Assembly: GCA_019915135.1 (NCBI GenBank)
Contig: JAHLMK010000004.1
Coordinates: 930,001 to 994,000, forward strand
Source: Strobilurus pachycystidiatus
Taxonomy: Eukaryota; Basidiomycota; Agaricomycetes; Agaricales; Physalacriaceae
DNA length: 64,000 bases
Direction: 5' to 3'
The notes under the pieces were generated by a model, which saw nothing but the letters and a program-made list of their open reading frames with translations, made no database searches and had not been told where the DNA came from. The stretch's first letter is position 1. Each line of letters starts with the position of its first letter. The position numbers and the translations under genes are program-made. Positions 1 to 10,617 of this stretch are shown here, piece after piece.

Positions 1-221
1 GGACACATGAACAACTACTGAAGGGTGGTGACTGGAGCGGTCGATGGATCTTCATATCCAAGCAACGGGATGTCATCTTCGTGAGCTCGAGTGACCCCTG
101 GAGAAGAGGATATTGCCACCGCTTTGGGTTGACGGGAGAAGCAAAGAAAGCTAGGGCTATGCGAGAGTTCATGAATCGCGAACCCTCCGGGTGGACTGAA
201 AAGGGTCGTGGTTTCATCTAG
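1..221 (+). CDS. 3' end of an unrecognised basidiomycete protein (paralog of the gene at 25.8 kb)
   Basis: Only the C-terminal ~72 codons are inside the window; the frame starts at base 3 and stops at TAG 219-221. The product is not a family I can name. It is clearly homologous to the C-terminus of the minus-strand gene ending at 25802: both have a GKW/GRW-I-(S/R)-RDV core, then GLTGEAK-ARA, and both end GWTxxGRGFI followed directly by the stop. That match over about 70 residues, in frame to the same terminal residue, is the evidence that this is coding. The 5' part and any introns lie to the left of the window. It could be an intact gene or a truncated copy. Confidence 0.6.
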   Translation, partial: THEQLLKGGDWSGRWIFISKQRDVIFVSSSDPWRRGYCHRFGLTGEAKKARAMREFMNREPSGWTEKGRGFI

Positions 222-569
222 AATCTTGTCAGTGCTTACCGAGCATGACATAAGGCTGGGGACGCGTCTGGCGCGTCGAAGAATGAATATAAAGCTATGC
301 TCACTTGACGTGATATGGGGCGTAATTCTCCAGGCCTCTGTATCATCCCGGATTTGAAAGGACCAAGGGCATCGTGGGAGTCGTGGTCCTCCAAACGGAA
401 GCCGATATCTGCTATAAGTCTGTAGGTGTATTCATGCGCCTCTTCGAGGAACCTAACAGTCAATGGGTGCTGAACGGAAGTAAATTTGAGGCACGCGATC
501 TCGTCAACTTTAAGAATGCATTCGATTGGGGAGGCATCTATGATGACTGGTCCTTCTTTCCTAGGTGGC
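222..569. other. Intergenic stretch, nothing supported
   Basis: Convergent spacer between the partial gene on the left and the 3' end of the small mitochondrial-type gene. Open frames exist on both strands, but none has a recognisable motif or splice pattern. Confidence 0.4.
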
Positions 570-1376
570 CTAATCACTCTTCTCTTCGGCCTGCTTGGGA
601 GAGTTGACGTCGCCCTTCTGTGATGACCGTTAGTTTCACCGACGCGACTTGGGTCGTCGGGACACGTACCACCTGCTGCTTGGCAGCGTCCTCAATCTTG
701 GTTGGGGATGAATCGTCGTCTTTGACCACGCCGGAAGTGTCAGTCTCAGGGTTAGAATTCTGATGCGGGGAGTCCGACGATTCAGGTTTGCGGTCGACGA
801 CAGTTGGGGGCTGGAAGTATGGGTGAGGACAGGAAGTATGCGCAATGACTGTATGTACCTCAGCAGAGTCAGAGGCGGGGGCGTCACTGGCCTGGAGAAT
901 CATTCTGGTGAGCAACGCTGTATTGTGACATGGACATGGGCGCACCTCGGCAGTCGCGAGAGAGGCGGTCACTTCCGCCTCGGTACCCTCATCGTCGGTC
1001 ATGGTGACGACGGGGACCTCTTGCTTCTCTGCGTGGCCGGAATCATGGCCATGGGCATCCGCCTTGGCCGCTCCACGGCCGCTCGGAGAAACGAGGTAGG
1101 CGAACTAACGCGAATCAGTCCCTCCTTTCCAGTCAAGAGCTCGTTTGGGCGCACCAAAGGACCGAAAAATAGTGCAGAGCCAATCTGAAAGCGAATCCAT
1201 GAGTTCAGCGCCAGAATACTGGCAGGGGAGCTACGCACAATCCATGGCTTGTCGCTCTTGGGCGCGGCGTGTGCGGCGGGGGAGCTCATCATCCGCCGTC
1301 CAGCACAGCGAGCAGAGGACCGTAACGACGGGCGCAACGACGTGCGCAGTGATGAGGTGAAAACGCGAGTGGCCAT
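570..1376 (-). CDS. Small mitochondrial-type single-helix protein, six exons
   Basis: Function unknown. Translation begins MATRVFTSSLRTSL, an arginine/serine-rich, acid-free leader typical of a mitochondrial presequence, then a KSDKPW motif, and a hydrophobic helix (IIGSALFFGPLFAYLVSP) assembled across two introns. The rest is a hydrophilic, acidic, low-complexity tail ending KGDVNSPKQAEEKSD. Exon 1 is 1376-1239, exon 2 is only 30 nt (1184-1155) and exon 3 starts at 1104; three further introns with GTGCGC, GTACAT and GTACGT donors follow. All joins keep frame and remove in-frame clutter. The family pattern suggests a mitochondrial inner-membrane protein. An in-frame upstream ATG at 1400 adds eight residues; 1376 is preferred because the presequence starts there. 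Confidence 0.7.
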
Positions 1377-1578
1377 GTTGGTGTGGATGGAGCTGGTCAA
1401 CGTCGGAGAAGAACGGCGCTGGACGTTCTCCGCTATACTTGAACGATCACGTCATAGGATGACGATTCTGCAAGGGACAAAAACCTGGGGTCCCCACTTC
1501 GCACCTGTCACTATCAGTGTTTATGGGTCATGAAGCGCAAGTTGCCAGCCGTCGTTCAACAACAGAATGACTGTGACC

Positions 1579-1790
1579 ACTGACCAAAATGCACTCAAGC
1601 TGATCACACTCATGGCCTCGAAGCCGTCGAAGAAGCAGGCGCATCCTTGAGCAACGACATGCAGCCTTACCCCATTCCGTACAAAACGCTGTTCCAGTCC
1701 GCCCAAGAGCAGTTCATTATTTCGCTCGGCACCTCACTATTTTCTCTTCCTACCGCATCTTCATCCTCGCACATCTGCTCTTGTGAAATC
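1579..1790 (+). pseudogene. Broken ORC2-derived fragment with a non-ORC2 tail
   Basis: Bases 1579-1734 align by eye with the sense strand of the ORC2 gene at 24.4 kb, in the part encoding the C-terminal region from the residues ASVTQNALKLF to VSLRHL. About four of five bases match, with small indels and stop codons that destroy the frame. Shared exact runs include GTCGAAGAAGCAGGCGCATC and GAGCAACGACATGCAGCCTTA. From about 1735 to 1790 the sequence no longer matches ORC2 but matches the second fragment at 27101-27253. It is not a functional gene. The start of the alignment is approximate. Confidence 0.75.
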
Positions 1791-1883
1791 CAGCGTAAGG
1801 CGAACGTCCGTCAACCTTGAAGTCCTCGAGTAGGAATGGCGACTCGTGATGAGAAGCAAGTACGTTCACGTGATAATTTTGGG

Positions 1884-4800
1884 CTATGAAGTAGACAAGA
1901 GTGTAGGACTTTGCAGTAAAGACAGTCCCTTTTCGAGCTGCCGACCGATGTGCTCTCTCGTGAGCTTCTCCCGCAAACGTCCATCCAAATCGTAGTCTCC
2001 ATCCACCAACTGCAAGACCTTCCCTTTGAAGAACCCATGAAGTGGAAACGGAAGGCTCTCATCGCGGCTATGGTTCTGAATCCAGATGACGAGGTCCTTT
2101 ATGGTCTGGCAACAATCGCGCCACGACGTTCGGGAGGGGCAACCTTTGGCAAGTGTCAGCAGATCCGCAGTGGGATCTTCGGACAAGCAAAAAACCAAGA
2201 AAACTACTGTCAGGTGGTGAGGCTCGTAGAGCAAGTCGAGCGACTCTGGTGTCGGTCGAGATAGAACGAATTTCCCAAATGCGACTATGGGCCGCGCCTC
2301 CACCCGCAAGCCCGATCCCACAGCCCATACCTCTATAGTAGTCGTCATCCAGTCATCGTCGACGAAAATCCGGTACGCCTCTTCTCGACCCACGTCGAGG
2401 GCAGTAGCCATGAGAGAAAGTATGTATGGAACAACAGAGTTGCGGTGTAAATCGCCTGATAGCGCGCATTCCATGCGCACACATCGTGCTATGGGAAGCC
2501 CAAGTAAGCGGTCGAAAGAGGGCATAGCAAAAGTGTCGTCTTGGGCCAGTAGCTGATAAGCAGTGATGACGTTAGGTAGACATTCCCTTCGAAGCACGAG
2601 AGCTGCGCTGTACGATACAACCTCGGCAGACCCGGGGGCGATCTGGACCGGCTCACAGATGGGAGTCGTATTCACTACCTCCATCACCAGGTCGCTGAAA
2701 TGAAGACGAAATTGTCGATTCTCGAGAGCAGGTGCTTTGCGAAATGTGCGAAGACTGCTCACAATGTGGGACAAAACACGAGCCAAAAGCGAGACAAAAG
2801 GCAATTGCAAGTCCAGCGTGAATGATAGTGGGTTGAAGTCTTCCATCTGAGTACAATGTAAGGCCCACTTTCCTGTTGCAATCAGGATGCGATAGTATGG
2901 AGATTTCATTGACCGGTCACTGTCAAAAGGGGAGAGCATTGGTGTGGAAAGCAGCGCCTCTGTGATTTGAGTTTCGAGGGGCAATGGTATGGCCTCCCAC
3001 ATATCCGATGCTGTCTCCACTGAACTCCTCACAAATTCGAGACTTTCCACATGGTCAAACACTAGTAGCATAATGAGAAGCTTTGCAAATGAGACGTTGA
3101 CTTGGGGATCCTTGGTCGTACATGCACCGGTTTCAAGCACAAGTTCCAACAACCTTTGCCAGACCAACGGATGAAGCTTGATAGTACTCAAATCATTGAC
3201 CAAGAAGTCAAGAAGTTTCGAGCCGTTATTCGGGCTGATCTGGGAGGGCACTGGAAAATGGGAGGAGGGCTGTGGCCAGTACATTAGCCATGCAGCGGAG
3301 GAGCAGTACGGGCTATGATACGCCTCTGGATCAAATCCTGGCAGGAGGAACCATTCGTCTGGGGCCCCGGGAACAAAAGTATAGGAGCGGCAAAAGCGTT
3401 CAATGGCCATCTCTTGCCCTGGTTCAGTTATAAATTTCGATGAGGGCAAGTCGTAAGCATGTAGCTTCTGGAGGAGATCGCGTCTCTGGGTTTGAAGGAC
3501 TGTGCCCTCCCAAATCTTGGCGGCGTAATCTCTGACCCCAGCTGGAAGGCCACTGATTGCCTGGATAACAAGACTCTGTACAGAAGGATTGGATGACATG
3601 TCAAATAGCCAATCTAGTGCATCCACCATGAGCGTGGCATGAGCGGACTTGACAGTCTGTGTTTCCGTAGTTGACAACGACACTATCCCCGGCAGTACAC
3701 TGGAGGAAGGGAGGAAGGGAGGGAAGATCATTGTAGTGGGTGTCGACGATGGAAGTTGAGGACGCGCCGCGATGGAGTGTAAGCGTCTATATGTCACCTT
3801 GAGGACTTGAGACACGTAATGGAGGAAATTTGTCAATGGAGTTTGGTATGGGCAGTCAGGGAACAAGATGGGCATTCCATTGCTGACGAGGTAAAGGACA
3901 CAGACAACGACCGTGATCACGCCGATGGTCCATCCTAGGGACGTCCGTAGGGGAATGTAGAAGAGGATGAGACCAGAGAGGAAGAGCGTCAGTGATATGT
4001 GCATCACGATGGGCAATATCCCGATGATCACACGAACGCGCCAGCGCTCGAGACCCATGTACCGGGACTGACGGATCTGACTACGAAGACGGGGGGTTCC
4101 GGAAGGAAGGGACATATAATGGTGAAGCCATTGCTTGACCAGGACAGCGGCGAGAGCAACAACCAGACTAGCAGTCAGGCTAAAAACCCAGAGGCCATTG
4201 ACCCATACGTCAATTGCGGCCGGTTCGAACTTGGCGGAGGGATTGGCGGATGGCACCGTTATGTTCGGGACGGCGACCCCGTCAATCGAAGTCAGCTGGA
4301 GAAGGACGATATCGTAGAGCAGCAACGCGGACATCTCTGTGAAATCTGCCTGGAGGTTCATGGAGACTTGAACGAGGAAAGTCGTGACAACAGCCGAGAA
4401 GAGACCGGCCTAGAAGCAGCAGCCTTTAAGAACAGTGCTGAGATTGGTGGTTGAGACTCACAAAAACCAACATGACATCGAGACCGTCGCGAAACTGACC
4501 GACCATGTCTCTGTCAAACTGGCCTGCCTCTTCATCGTATACACGGAATATTCTCGCGTTTGGAGCGGTCTCCTCGCAGTATGCATCTTCCGGAAGGCGG
4601 GCCTCGTAGTCGTCGTTGAAGACAGGCTGTGCGCCGCTCTGCTTCAGCCCAAACACGTACCTCGTGCGCTGTTCGGGTCGAAGAGGCGGATGGTGGACGA
4701 CAGGCGGTGGCACAGCAGATTCTGGGCAAGCGGACAGCGAAGTTTGCTTTCCTTTTGGGCTGGAGATAGGTTTCTGGAGAGAAATTTGAGTCTCTATGCT

Positions 4801-4953
4801 TTGTTCATGAGAGACAACGCCGTTCGAAGCGTCCACGGGATATCCAGTTCGCGACTCGCGTTCCGCCATGGACATTGGACGAGATAAGCAGCGAGTGGAC
4901 AAATGTAAGAATTCCACACTTGGATGCTGTTGACGATGGTGGAAGGAGTGCAA
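1884..4953 (-). CDS. DUF6535 multi-pass membrane protein
   Basis: A large Agaricomycete-specific family of unknown function. Exon 1 (4953-4462) encodes a hydrophilic N-terminus ending FDRDMVGQFRDGLDVMLVF. Exon 2 (4409-1884) resumes AGLFSAVVTTFLVQVS, restoring the canonical DUF6535 opening across a 48-nt intron (GTGAGT...CTAG). The DUF6535 part has about four membrane helices: the junction helix, one at VWVNGLWVFSLTASLVVALA, one around IIGILPIVMHISLTLFLSG, and one around IGVITVVVCVLYLV. The remaining ~600 residues are a soluble, leucine-rich C-terminal region. The start could be 4953, or the internal methionines at 4875 or 4869 (MSMAERES). Confidence 0.85.
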
Positions 4954-5142
4954 CTACCTTGATGTGATCTTGATCAGCTATGTAAGAGAAGTCCCAAAAA
5001 CCAACAAAGGCAAAATCGAGTTTTATTGAAGCAATTGTTTGCTGATGATGAGTATTAAGTGCTCTATAGGTTGTACAACAGATGCATGTGCGTGTGTCTA
5101 GGTTTTTGTGTGTTTGGGGTCTTATAACTGGATGATATGTAT

Positions 5143-6934
5143 CTATGAATCCCAGATAGCACCAAAGGCAGGGATTCCACGACTCATCATTCCGTACACG
5201 ACCTTCTTCGTCAACGGCTCATTGGATATGATGACAACCGCCTCTGCATCAAAGTCCTTGACCATTTTGTACGTGAGCTTCACCATGTCAGGACGACCGT
5301 GGACGCGTGTATCTTCAGAGGCCATATGAGTTATAAGACAATAAGAGGGGATCTGATGATATCGCGTACCGTAGATGCAAGCATCAGGCTCAGCCTCCTT
5401 GACTGCATTGACGAGATCAGTGCCGAATGTCTTGACGATGTTGGCGCCTGTCCAGAGCAGCCGCGCAGGCTGACGCTTCTCAAAGAGACAAGGCGCGATC
5501 GGGCCGATACCGCTACCGGTGGCGACGAACACGACGCGGCGGAACATGATGTTGACGCGCAGGACACCGCAGACTGGTGTGCCGCGGAACCAGATCTCCT
5601 TGGGAGGGTTGCGAATGAGCTCGGTCGTCCAGTCACCCGCCTGCGATACGACGATGGAGAATTCGTCCTGTCCGGGAATTGGGACGTTGGCAAACGCGTG
5701 CCATTCGTGCAGAGGATCGCTGGAGATACGAGAGAAGCTGCCTGGGACTGGACGAGGATGGAAGCCAAAGACTGAAACGTAATGAGCACCATACCAAAGG
5801 TATTATACGGTAAAAGAATCACCTTTATAGTTGACGAAAAGGCGGACGGCGTGATCGGAGAGAACAACAGCTCGGACGGGAACCTTGCGAAGACGAGTCC
5901 AGGGAAGAATGAGAGAGCCTACGCAGTGGGTCAATATTACGATAAAGACTAGCAGTGAGGATACTGACCAGAGAGGACGAGCATGAGCCACATAGGTGCG
6001 GAATGCACAAGGGCGTGTCCGAGCGTGGCGTCGCCCTTCCAGTCGTTGGTGAGCGACACTACTTGTGCCCATACAAGGGCAGTGGCGAACCAGCCCATGA
6101 ACCGATGGATGCGCTCAAATGTATCATGGCTCTTGAAGCGGAATCCGGGATAGGCGAAGATGATGATCCCAATCAGGAAAATCAGAATGATGTAAGTGAG
6201 GGTCACTGTTGCTACCGAAATCTAGGATGCTGTGGGTTGAACTGTCACTGGATTGGCGTTCAGAGCATACCTCTTCATTTCGAACGAGCTCCTTTGTTCC
6301 CTGACCAGCCAGTGCAGCAAGCCAAACAGTTCCGGATACTGCTGCGCCTGAGTGTATGCCTCCAAGATGGTAAACTCTCGCCATGAAAACTCGGAACCAA
6401 AGAGGCCAGCTGTGAACGCCATCAGATTGAAATTATAACGCGTGAAAATACCCACGAAGTCGGCACAGAAGTAAACACGTAGAAGAACGCGTTCACGATG
6501 TAGTCTTGCCGCATAAGAATCGCGACAAAGATGTTGGCGACTGTAATCAGACCAATTCTCTGGGAGTTGACTCCGTAGACGAGCAAGGCAATCAGGATGG
6601 CGATGTTGGTGAAGAACACTACGCCGAAGAGACGGTGGTAGATCGTGAAGACAATGTGGCGGAGGTCGCGCACCACCTTGCCTTCCTTCTTGTCGGGAAT
6701 CTCCTGCTCCAAATATCCGTCCCAAGGTAGCTTCTCTAGCACACTGCTCGTCTCCGATTTGAGGGAAGGCGCGCCTACAATCGTCGATGGCGCTTTGGAT
6801 GAGGGAACCGACTCCTGACTGGAGGGACGGTAGGCAAGTGGCGGGATGGAGGGGGCGGGAGTGCTCATGTTGTCCTGAGTAGCAAGGGAAGAGAAGGTCG
6901 AATGTCCTGAAGAGGATGAGGTCTGCTCTGTCAA
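5143..6934 (-). CDS. tmpA: TmpA-like integral membrane oxidoreductase
   Basis: Similar in design to the fungal TmpA family, membrane flavoprotein-like proteins related to ferric reductases. A serine/proline-rich N-terminus is followed by a helix around HRLFGVVFFTNIAILIALLV, then RVYHLGGIHSGAAVSGTVW, another helix (YIILIFLIGIIIFAY) and FERIHRFMGWFATALVWAQ. The C-terminal half has an FAD/NAD-type fold with VVFVATGSGIGPIAPCL, the nucleotide-binding loop. At least five introns were placed: donor GTGGGT at 6455, acceptor CCTAG before ISVATVTLTY, then GTCAGT, GTGATT and GTACGC donors. In Aspergillus TmpA affects conidiation; whether that holds here is not known. Substrate unknown. Exon joins give a continuous protein ending FGAIWDS. 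Confidence 0.75.
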
Positions 6935-8289
6935 CCAGACGGTTTTATACCACCTACATGCCCAGGATACGACCAGACTGGCGCCCTCCGTGTTTCGGAA
7001 AACCTAGATCCATGACGCATGGGCAGAGGCGCATCAAAGATAGAATGTTTTTTGGTGACATGCCCGTTTGCGGGACGCGTGGGTCGGAAATATTTGCGGG
7101 GCGGGGCGAGACAGGGCGCGTCCTGGGGAGCCTAACAGACGATCAGACACTTCCGCCGACTCCTCATCGAACCGTTGCAAGAAACCCTTTCTTCTCCACA
7201 AGTGTTTGGTCAGCACGGCATTAGCTTAGCAGCGTCTTGTGGCGAGAGTGTTCTGATGGACCAAAGGACATGATGCTCTCTCTGCAACGCAAGATTGACA
7301 TATCCATTGGCGCGACGCAGCCCAAAAGCGTGGCTACTTCTTTGATAATGCGTCTGATGGCTGGAGTGACAAAGATTGACGGGAGTGAGCCGCAGAGAAG
7401 CATACGGATACGGACCGCTGAAAGTCGGAGTACATGGTGGGAGAAGGAAAGCTGCACCGGCATTCTCCGGCGACGTACCGCTGCGCAACTCCCTTGGACT
7501 GTATTGGCGAATGGTTGCATTTTGCCTGCTAATTGCGAGATTGACAAAGGGCTCGCCACGACAACTCCGAGTCCAGCCTGTATTACTGGTCTACGTGCGA
7601 AGCTATACTTGATGCCAGGTGCGGCGTTCGCTGACTTGAGACATCGAGTGTAAGTTCAGTGACGTCCCACAATACACACAAATTCGTATTCAAATTCGGG
7701 ACACGACTCGACAGATTCGCTCCCGAAAACTGTACACAGAAGCCTTGTGTCCAATGTCACCGAAATGAATGCCGAGAGAGGGAACTGAATGAGCTCCCAG
7801 CCACATTTGGTGCTGATGTTGAAGATCAATCCATTATGAAATTCGACTTCAATTCAGCGTCAGTGCCCGAACCAACACCAAGTTCGAACTCCTTCAAGGC
7901 AGACACGCGTGGGTCAAACGTCGGATCAGCCAGTGGGAGGTGGTCGGCATCTTGCGGAGGAGCACCGCTGCTTGATCTTGAACTTCGTAGAGACGGAGAC
8001 CACTAGTAACCAGTGCGTATCAGCGGCTTTGCGACAGATCCGTGTACAGTACCTTTCGGGAGCAGCCGAAAAAACGTGTCGTTGCGGTTCTACACCGGGG
8101 AGAAAGATGATTCCTTGGCGAAAGTGTGATGCTGGATGAGACATTCTCCACGAAGGACTTGACGAACAAAAACAAGACTGTGAGTAACGTCAGAAAATAA
8201 GAGATTATTACACTATCCACATTTACATTTAGCTCTACTATCGATACACAGATGCTCCAATATAGCAAGGAAAGAATCTAATCGAGCGT
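6935..8289. other. Intergenic region with a gapped inverted repeat
   Basis: About 1.35 kb with no supported gene. Short open frames on both strands (for example 7237-7653 and 7659-8006) show no motif and no splice logic. It contains the paired sequence described under repeats (7709-7737 and 8032-8063) and includes the upstream region of the TmpA-like gene. Confidence 0.4.
7709..8063. repeat. Pair of related sequences with an inverted core
   Basis: On the plus strand, CGACAGATTC at 7709-7718 is followed by GCTCCCGAAAACTGTACAC (7719-7737). At 8032-8041 CGACAGATCC is followed by the reverse complement of that core (8042-8063) with a 3-nt insertion. So the flank is direct and the core is inverted. 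About 300 bp separate the copies. Function unknown. Confidence 0.55.
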
Positions 8290-9398
8290 TCATAAGAAAT
8301 ACTCAGCTGGCGGGCGTTTTGCGGGTATGGAGCGCACGTCCTGACGGTCGATGAGAACAAGATGGCAAAGTGGTAATTGACATACCATTGGTGCACAGCC
8401 AAAAACCTTGTATTCCTGCCCAAGATGTTCATCAAGCTCGAGAACTGCAGCTACATTGCCACATCTACGCGAATAAGAGTTTTAAATGAAAGTGTTTGCA
8501 AGCGGTACTCACCTGTAGCAGTAATTTGGAGCACTCCAGACGGTTACAATCATTCTCTCAAACATCATTTTGTAGCCCTCCATGGCAAGTTGATGTGCCC
8601 TCGCTATGAGGTCGAGGTTATTGTGGCGCAGGAATGTTCTTGTTGGATCGGCCCCAAAGAGAAAGCCGGCGCCGCGTGGAGAAAGACCCCATCCTGAGAT
8701 GTCTGATGGGGAATTGAGCAAAGACACAGAAGACGGACGATAGCGGTGCCCACCATCCGGATCACTCCATAATAGATCGCACATAGCACCCTCATGGGGC
8801 ACTTCTATCCGCCTCTCTAAGCTGCGTATCATGTCAACAGAAGACAGCGCCGGACTAAGACCCCCATGGACACAGAACACACGGCCGTCGATGATCGCCG
8901 CCAACGACAGGTAGTCAAACACGTCCGTGCAATACCGCCAGACAGCTGGCGAGCCGTACTTTCTGGTGCACTCGTCGTAGAAACCATAGACCTGTGTGAT
9001 CTGCCTGCTCTCGTGGTTCCCGCGTATCAGGCAGACCCGATCCGGCCAGCGAACCTTCAGTGCGAGAAGGAGAAGGAACGTCTCGACGCTAAAGTAGCCG
9101 CGGTCGACAAAGTCGCCCATGAAGAGGTAGCTGCGGTCCGGGCATTGGCCGGCGACGTCGAAGAGCTGCAGGAGGTCCCAAAACTGGCCGTGGATGTCGC
9201 CGCAGATGGTGACGGGCGCGTCGATGTGCTGCACGTTGCCCTCCTCGATGAGGATCTCGCGGGCCTTGATGCAGAGCGCCTTGACGTCGGCCTCGGGCAG
9301 CGGGGTGCACGTCTGGAGGAGCGCGATTTGCCTTTTCGAGTCATGAATCTCACTTCCCTGCTGTCGGGAAGGGCGCACCTGTCGAGGTCGCTCGGCAT
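8290..9398 (-). CDS. PPH3: Serine/threonine protein phosphatase PP4-type catalytic subunit
   Basis: Metallophosphatase of the PPP family. The spliced protein starts [15 protein letters not shown] and carries all signature motifs: GDIHGQF, GDFVDRG, RGNHESR, HGGLSP, WSDP and [11 protein letters not shown]. The C-terminus is [11 protein letters not shown], resembling the DYFL-type tail methylated in PP2A/PP4 enzymes. Exons are 9398-9379, 9331-8754, 8702-8513, 8464-8386 and 8340-8290. The second intron (8753-8703) is exactly 51 nt and in frame; read through, it would insert 17 residues after WSDP that other PPP enzymes lack. PP4 (yeast Pph3) acts in DNA-damage recovery; that role is inferred from the family. 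PP6 is a less likely alternative. Confidence 0.9.
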
Positions 9399-9499
9399 CG
9401 TAGCGCGTTGGCAAAAGGCAAGCCTGGATGAATGACGTAACGACTCAAGGAGGCCGCTGATAGCCACGTGCCCCAATTTTTCCTCTGCTTTTCACCGCC
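9399..9499. promoter_or_regulatory. Shared divergent promoter region
   Basis: Only 101 bp separate the start codon of the PP4-type gene (minus) from that of the mitochondrial-type gene at 9500 (plus), so both 5' UTRs and core promoters must fit here or overlap the genes. No TATA box is evident. Confidence 0.5.
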
Positions 9500-10617
9500 A
9501 TGTTCCGCCGACAAGTTACGCGCCAACTGACGCGCCGCTCAGTGCAGCTGCGCCCGCGGGTCGCCATTCCGCCGCTGCCGCGCTTTACCCCCTCTCTGCA
9601 GCGCAGCTACTCCGTGCGCGCGCCATTCACCACCACTGAACCGCGACTCAGTCCGCGCGAGCTCAAGCCCATTGAAGAGCACGATGTCGCTGAACAGCAG
9701 GAGGAGACAGAGGACGATGAGATAGCAGGGATGACCGACGAAGAGATGGAAAACCTCTCCTTCTCTGTACCAGACGAGGTCATCACCGCCGTCCTTGAGC
9801 ACGGCGAAAAGTACTGGCCAAAAGCCGCCACCGTTCCCGAAGGCTGGTCGACGGACTGGCCTGGCTGGGACCTTGTTGCCACCCTCTGGGCGCCAAGCCC
9901 GCTCTTCCTTATGCTCCCTCAGGCCGCCCTTCTCCTCCTGCGCTTCGGCATAAAACCCTGGACGGGCCTCGTTCCTTTGCTGGGCCAGGACGTCCCAGCC
10001 GGCTCTGGCGTAACAATGTACTCGGAGGGTGCATTTGTCGTACGCATTGACGGCGTCTCGTACCTCATCGACTACTCCCAGCCGGAATCCCGCGTCTTCA
10101 AGCTCGAAGACGGTGACCCGACTCGCCCAGGCGAGCAGCTCACGGAGACCACCGAAGGCTGCATCCTCTGCGACCAGATTATGAGTCGCGAGGATTCTGT
10201 CAGGGAGGCCCTTTTCAAGGCTGGATACACTCCCTTCGTTTTGGAACCTACCACCGAGCAGCAGGAGGCTATGGTTCTGGAGGAGGCGGAGCATGAGGTG
10301 GATGGCGGAAATGTCAAGGCCGAGATCGACAAGATGCTCGTTGACATGGGTATCGATCCTCCAGAGGACATGGACGAGTGGAACGAGGTCGTGCAAAAAG
10401 TTGCAGAGGACATACAGGCTGAGCTTGGCGGTACGTTTTTCTCACCTCAAATCCGTGTCATGCAGATCACTGACGGACAACTGCAGGTGAAAACAAGCTC
10501 TCGGAAGCTACGAGCAACCTGCAGGAGGTGGCCAAACTCACTGACGAGCTCGTCGAGCTCAAAAAACAGATCAGGGATGCTGAGGAGACCTTGAAAAAGA
10601 TGAACGTCGAACAGTAA
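9500..10617 (+). CDS. Conserved mitochondrial-type protein with C-terminal coiled coil
   Basis: Not recognised as a named family. The N-terminus MFRRQVTRQLTRRSVQLRPR is strongly basic and looks like a mitochondrial targeting leader, with RSYS a plausible cleavage area. An acidic stretch follows, then a hydrophobic segment around LWAPSPLFLMLPQAALLLL and a beta-rich region (GAFVVRIDGVSYLIDYSQ). One intron, 10431-10486 (GTACGT...CTGCAG), restores the frame from ELG to GENKLSEATSNLQEV and leads into a heptad-rich coiled coil ending LKKMNVEQ at stop 10615-10617. Without that splice the frame reads into an arginine/serine tail, so the spliced form is preferred. Divergent from the PP4-type gene. Confidence 0.75.

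Noticed and set aside
236..577. 113-residue minus-strand frame at the left edge
   Set aside because: Lies in the spacer after the partial gene. No homology recognised and it overlaps the end of the next gene.
8866..9435. 189-residue open frame on the plus strand
   Set aside because: Antisense shadow of the PP4-type phosphatase, whose motifs are unambiguous.
9539..10396. 285-residue open frame on the minus strand
   Set aside because: Antisense to the 9500-10617 gene, which has a mitochondrial leader, coiled coil and proper intron. The frame is a GC-rich shadow with no domain.
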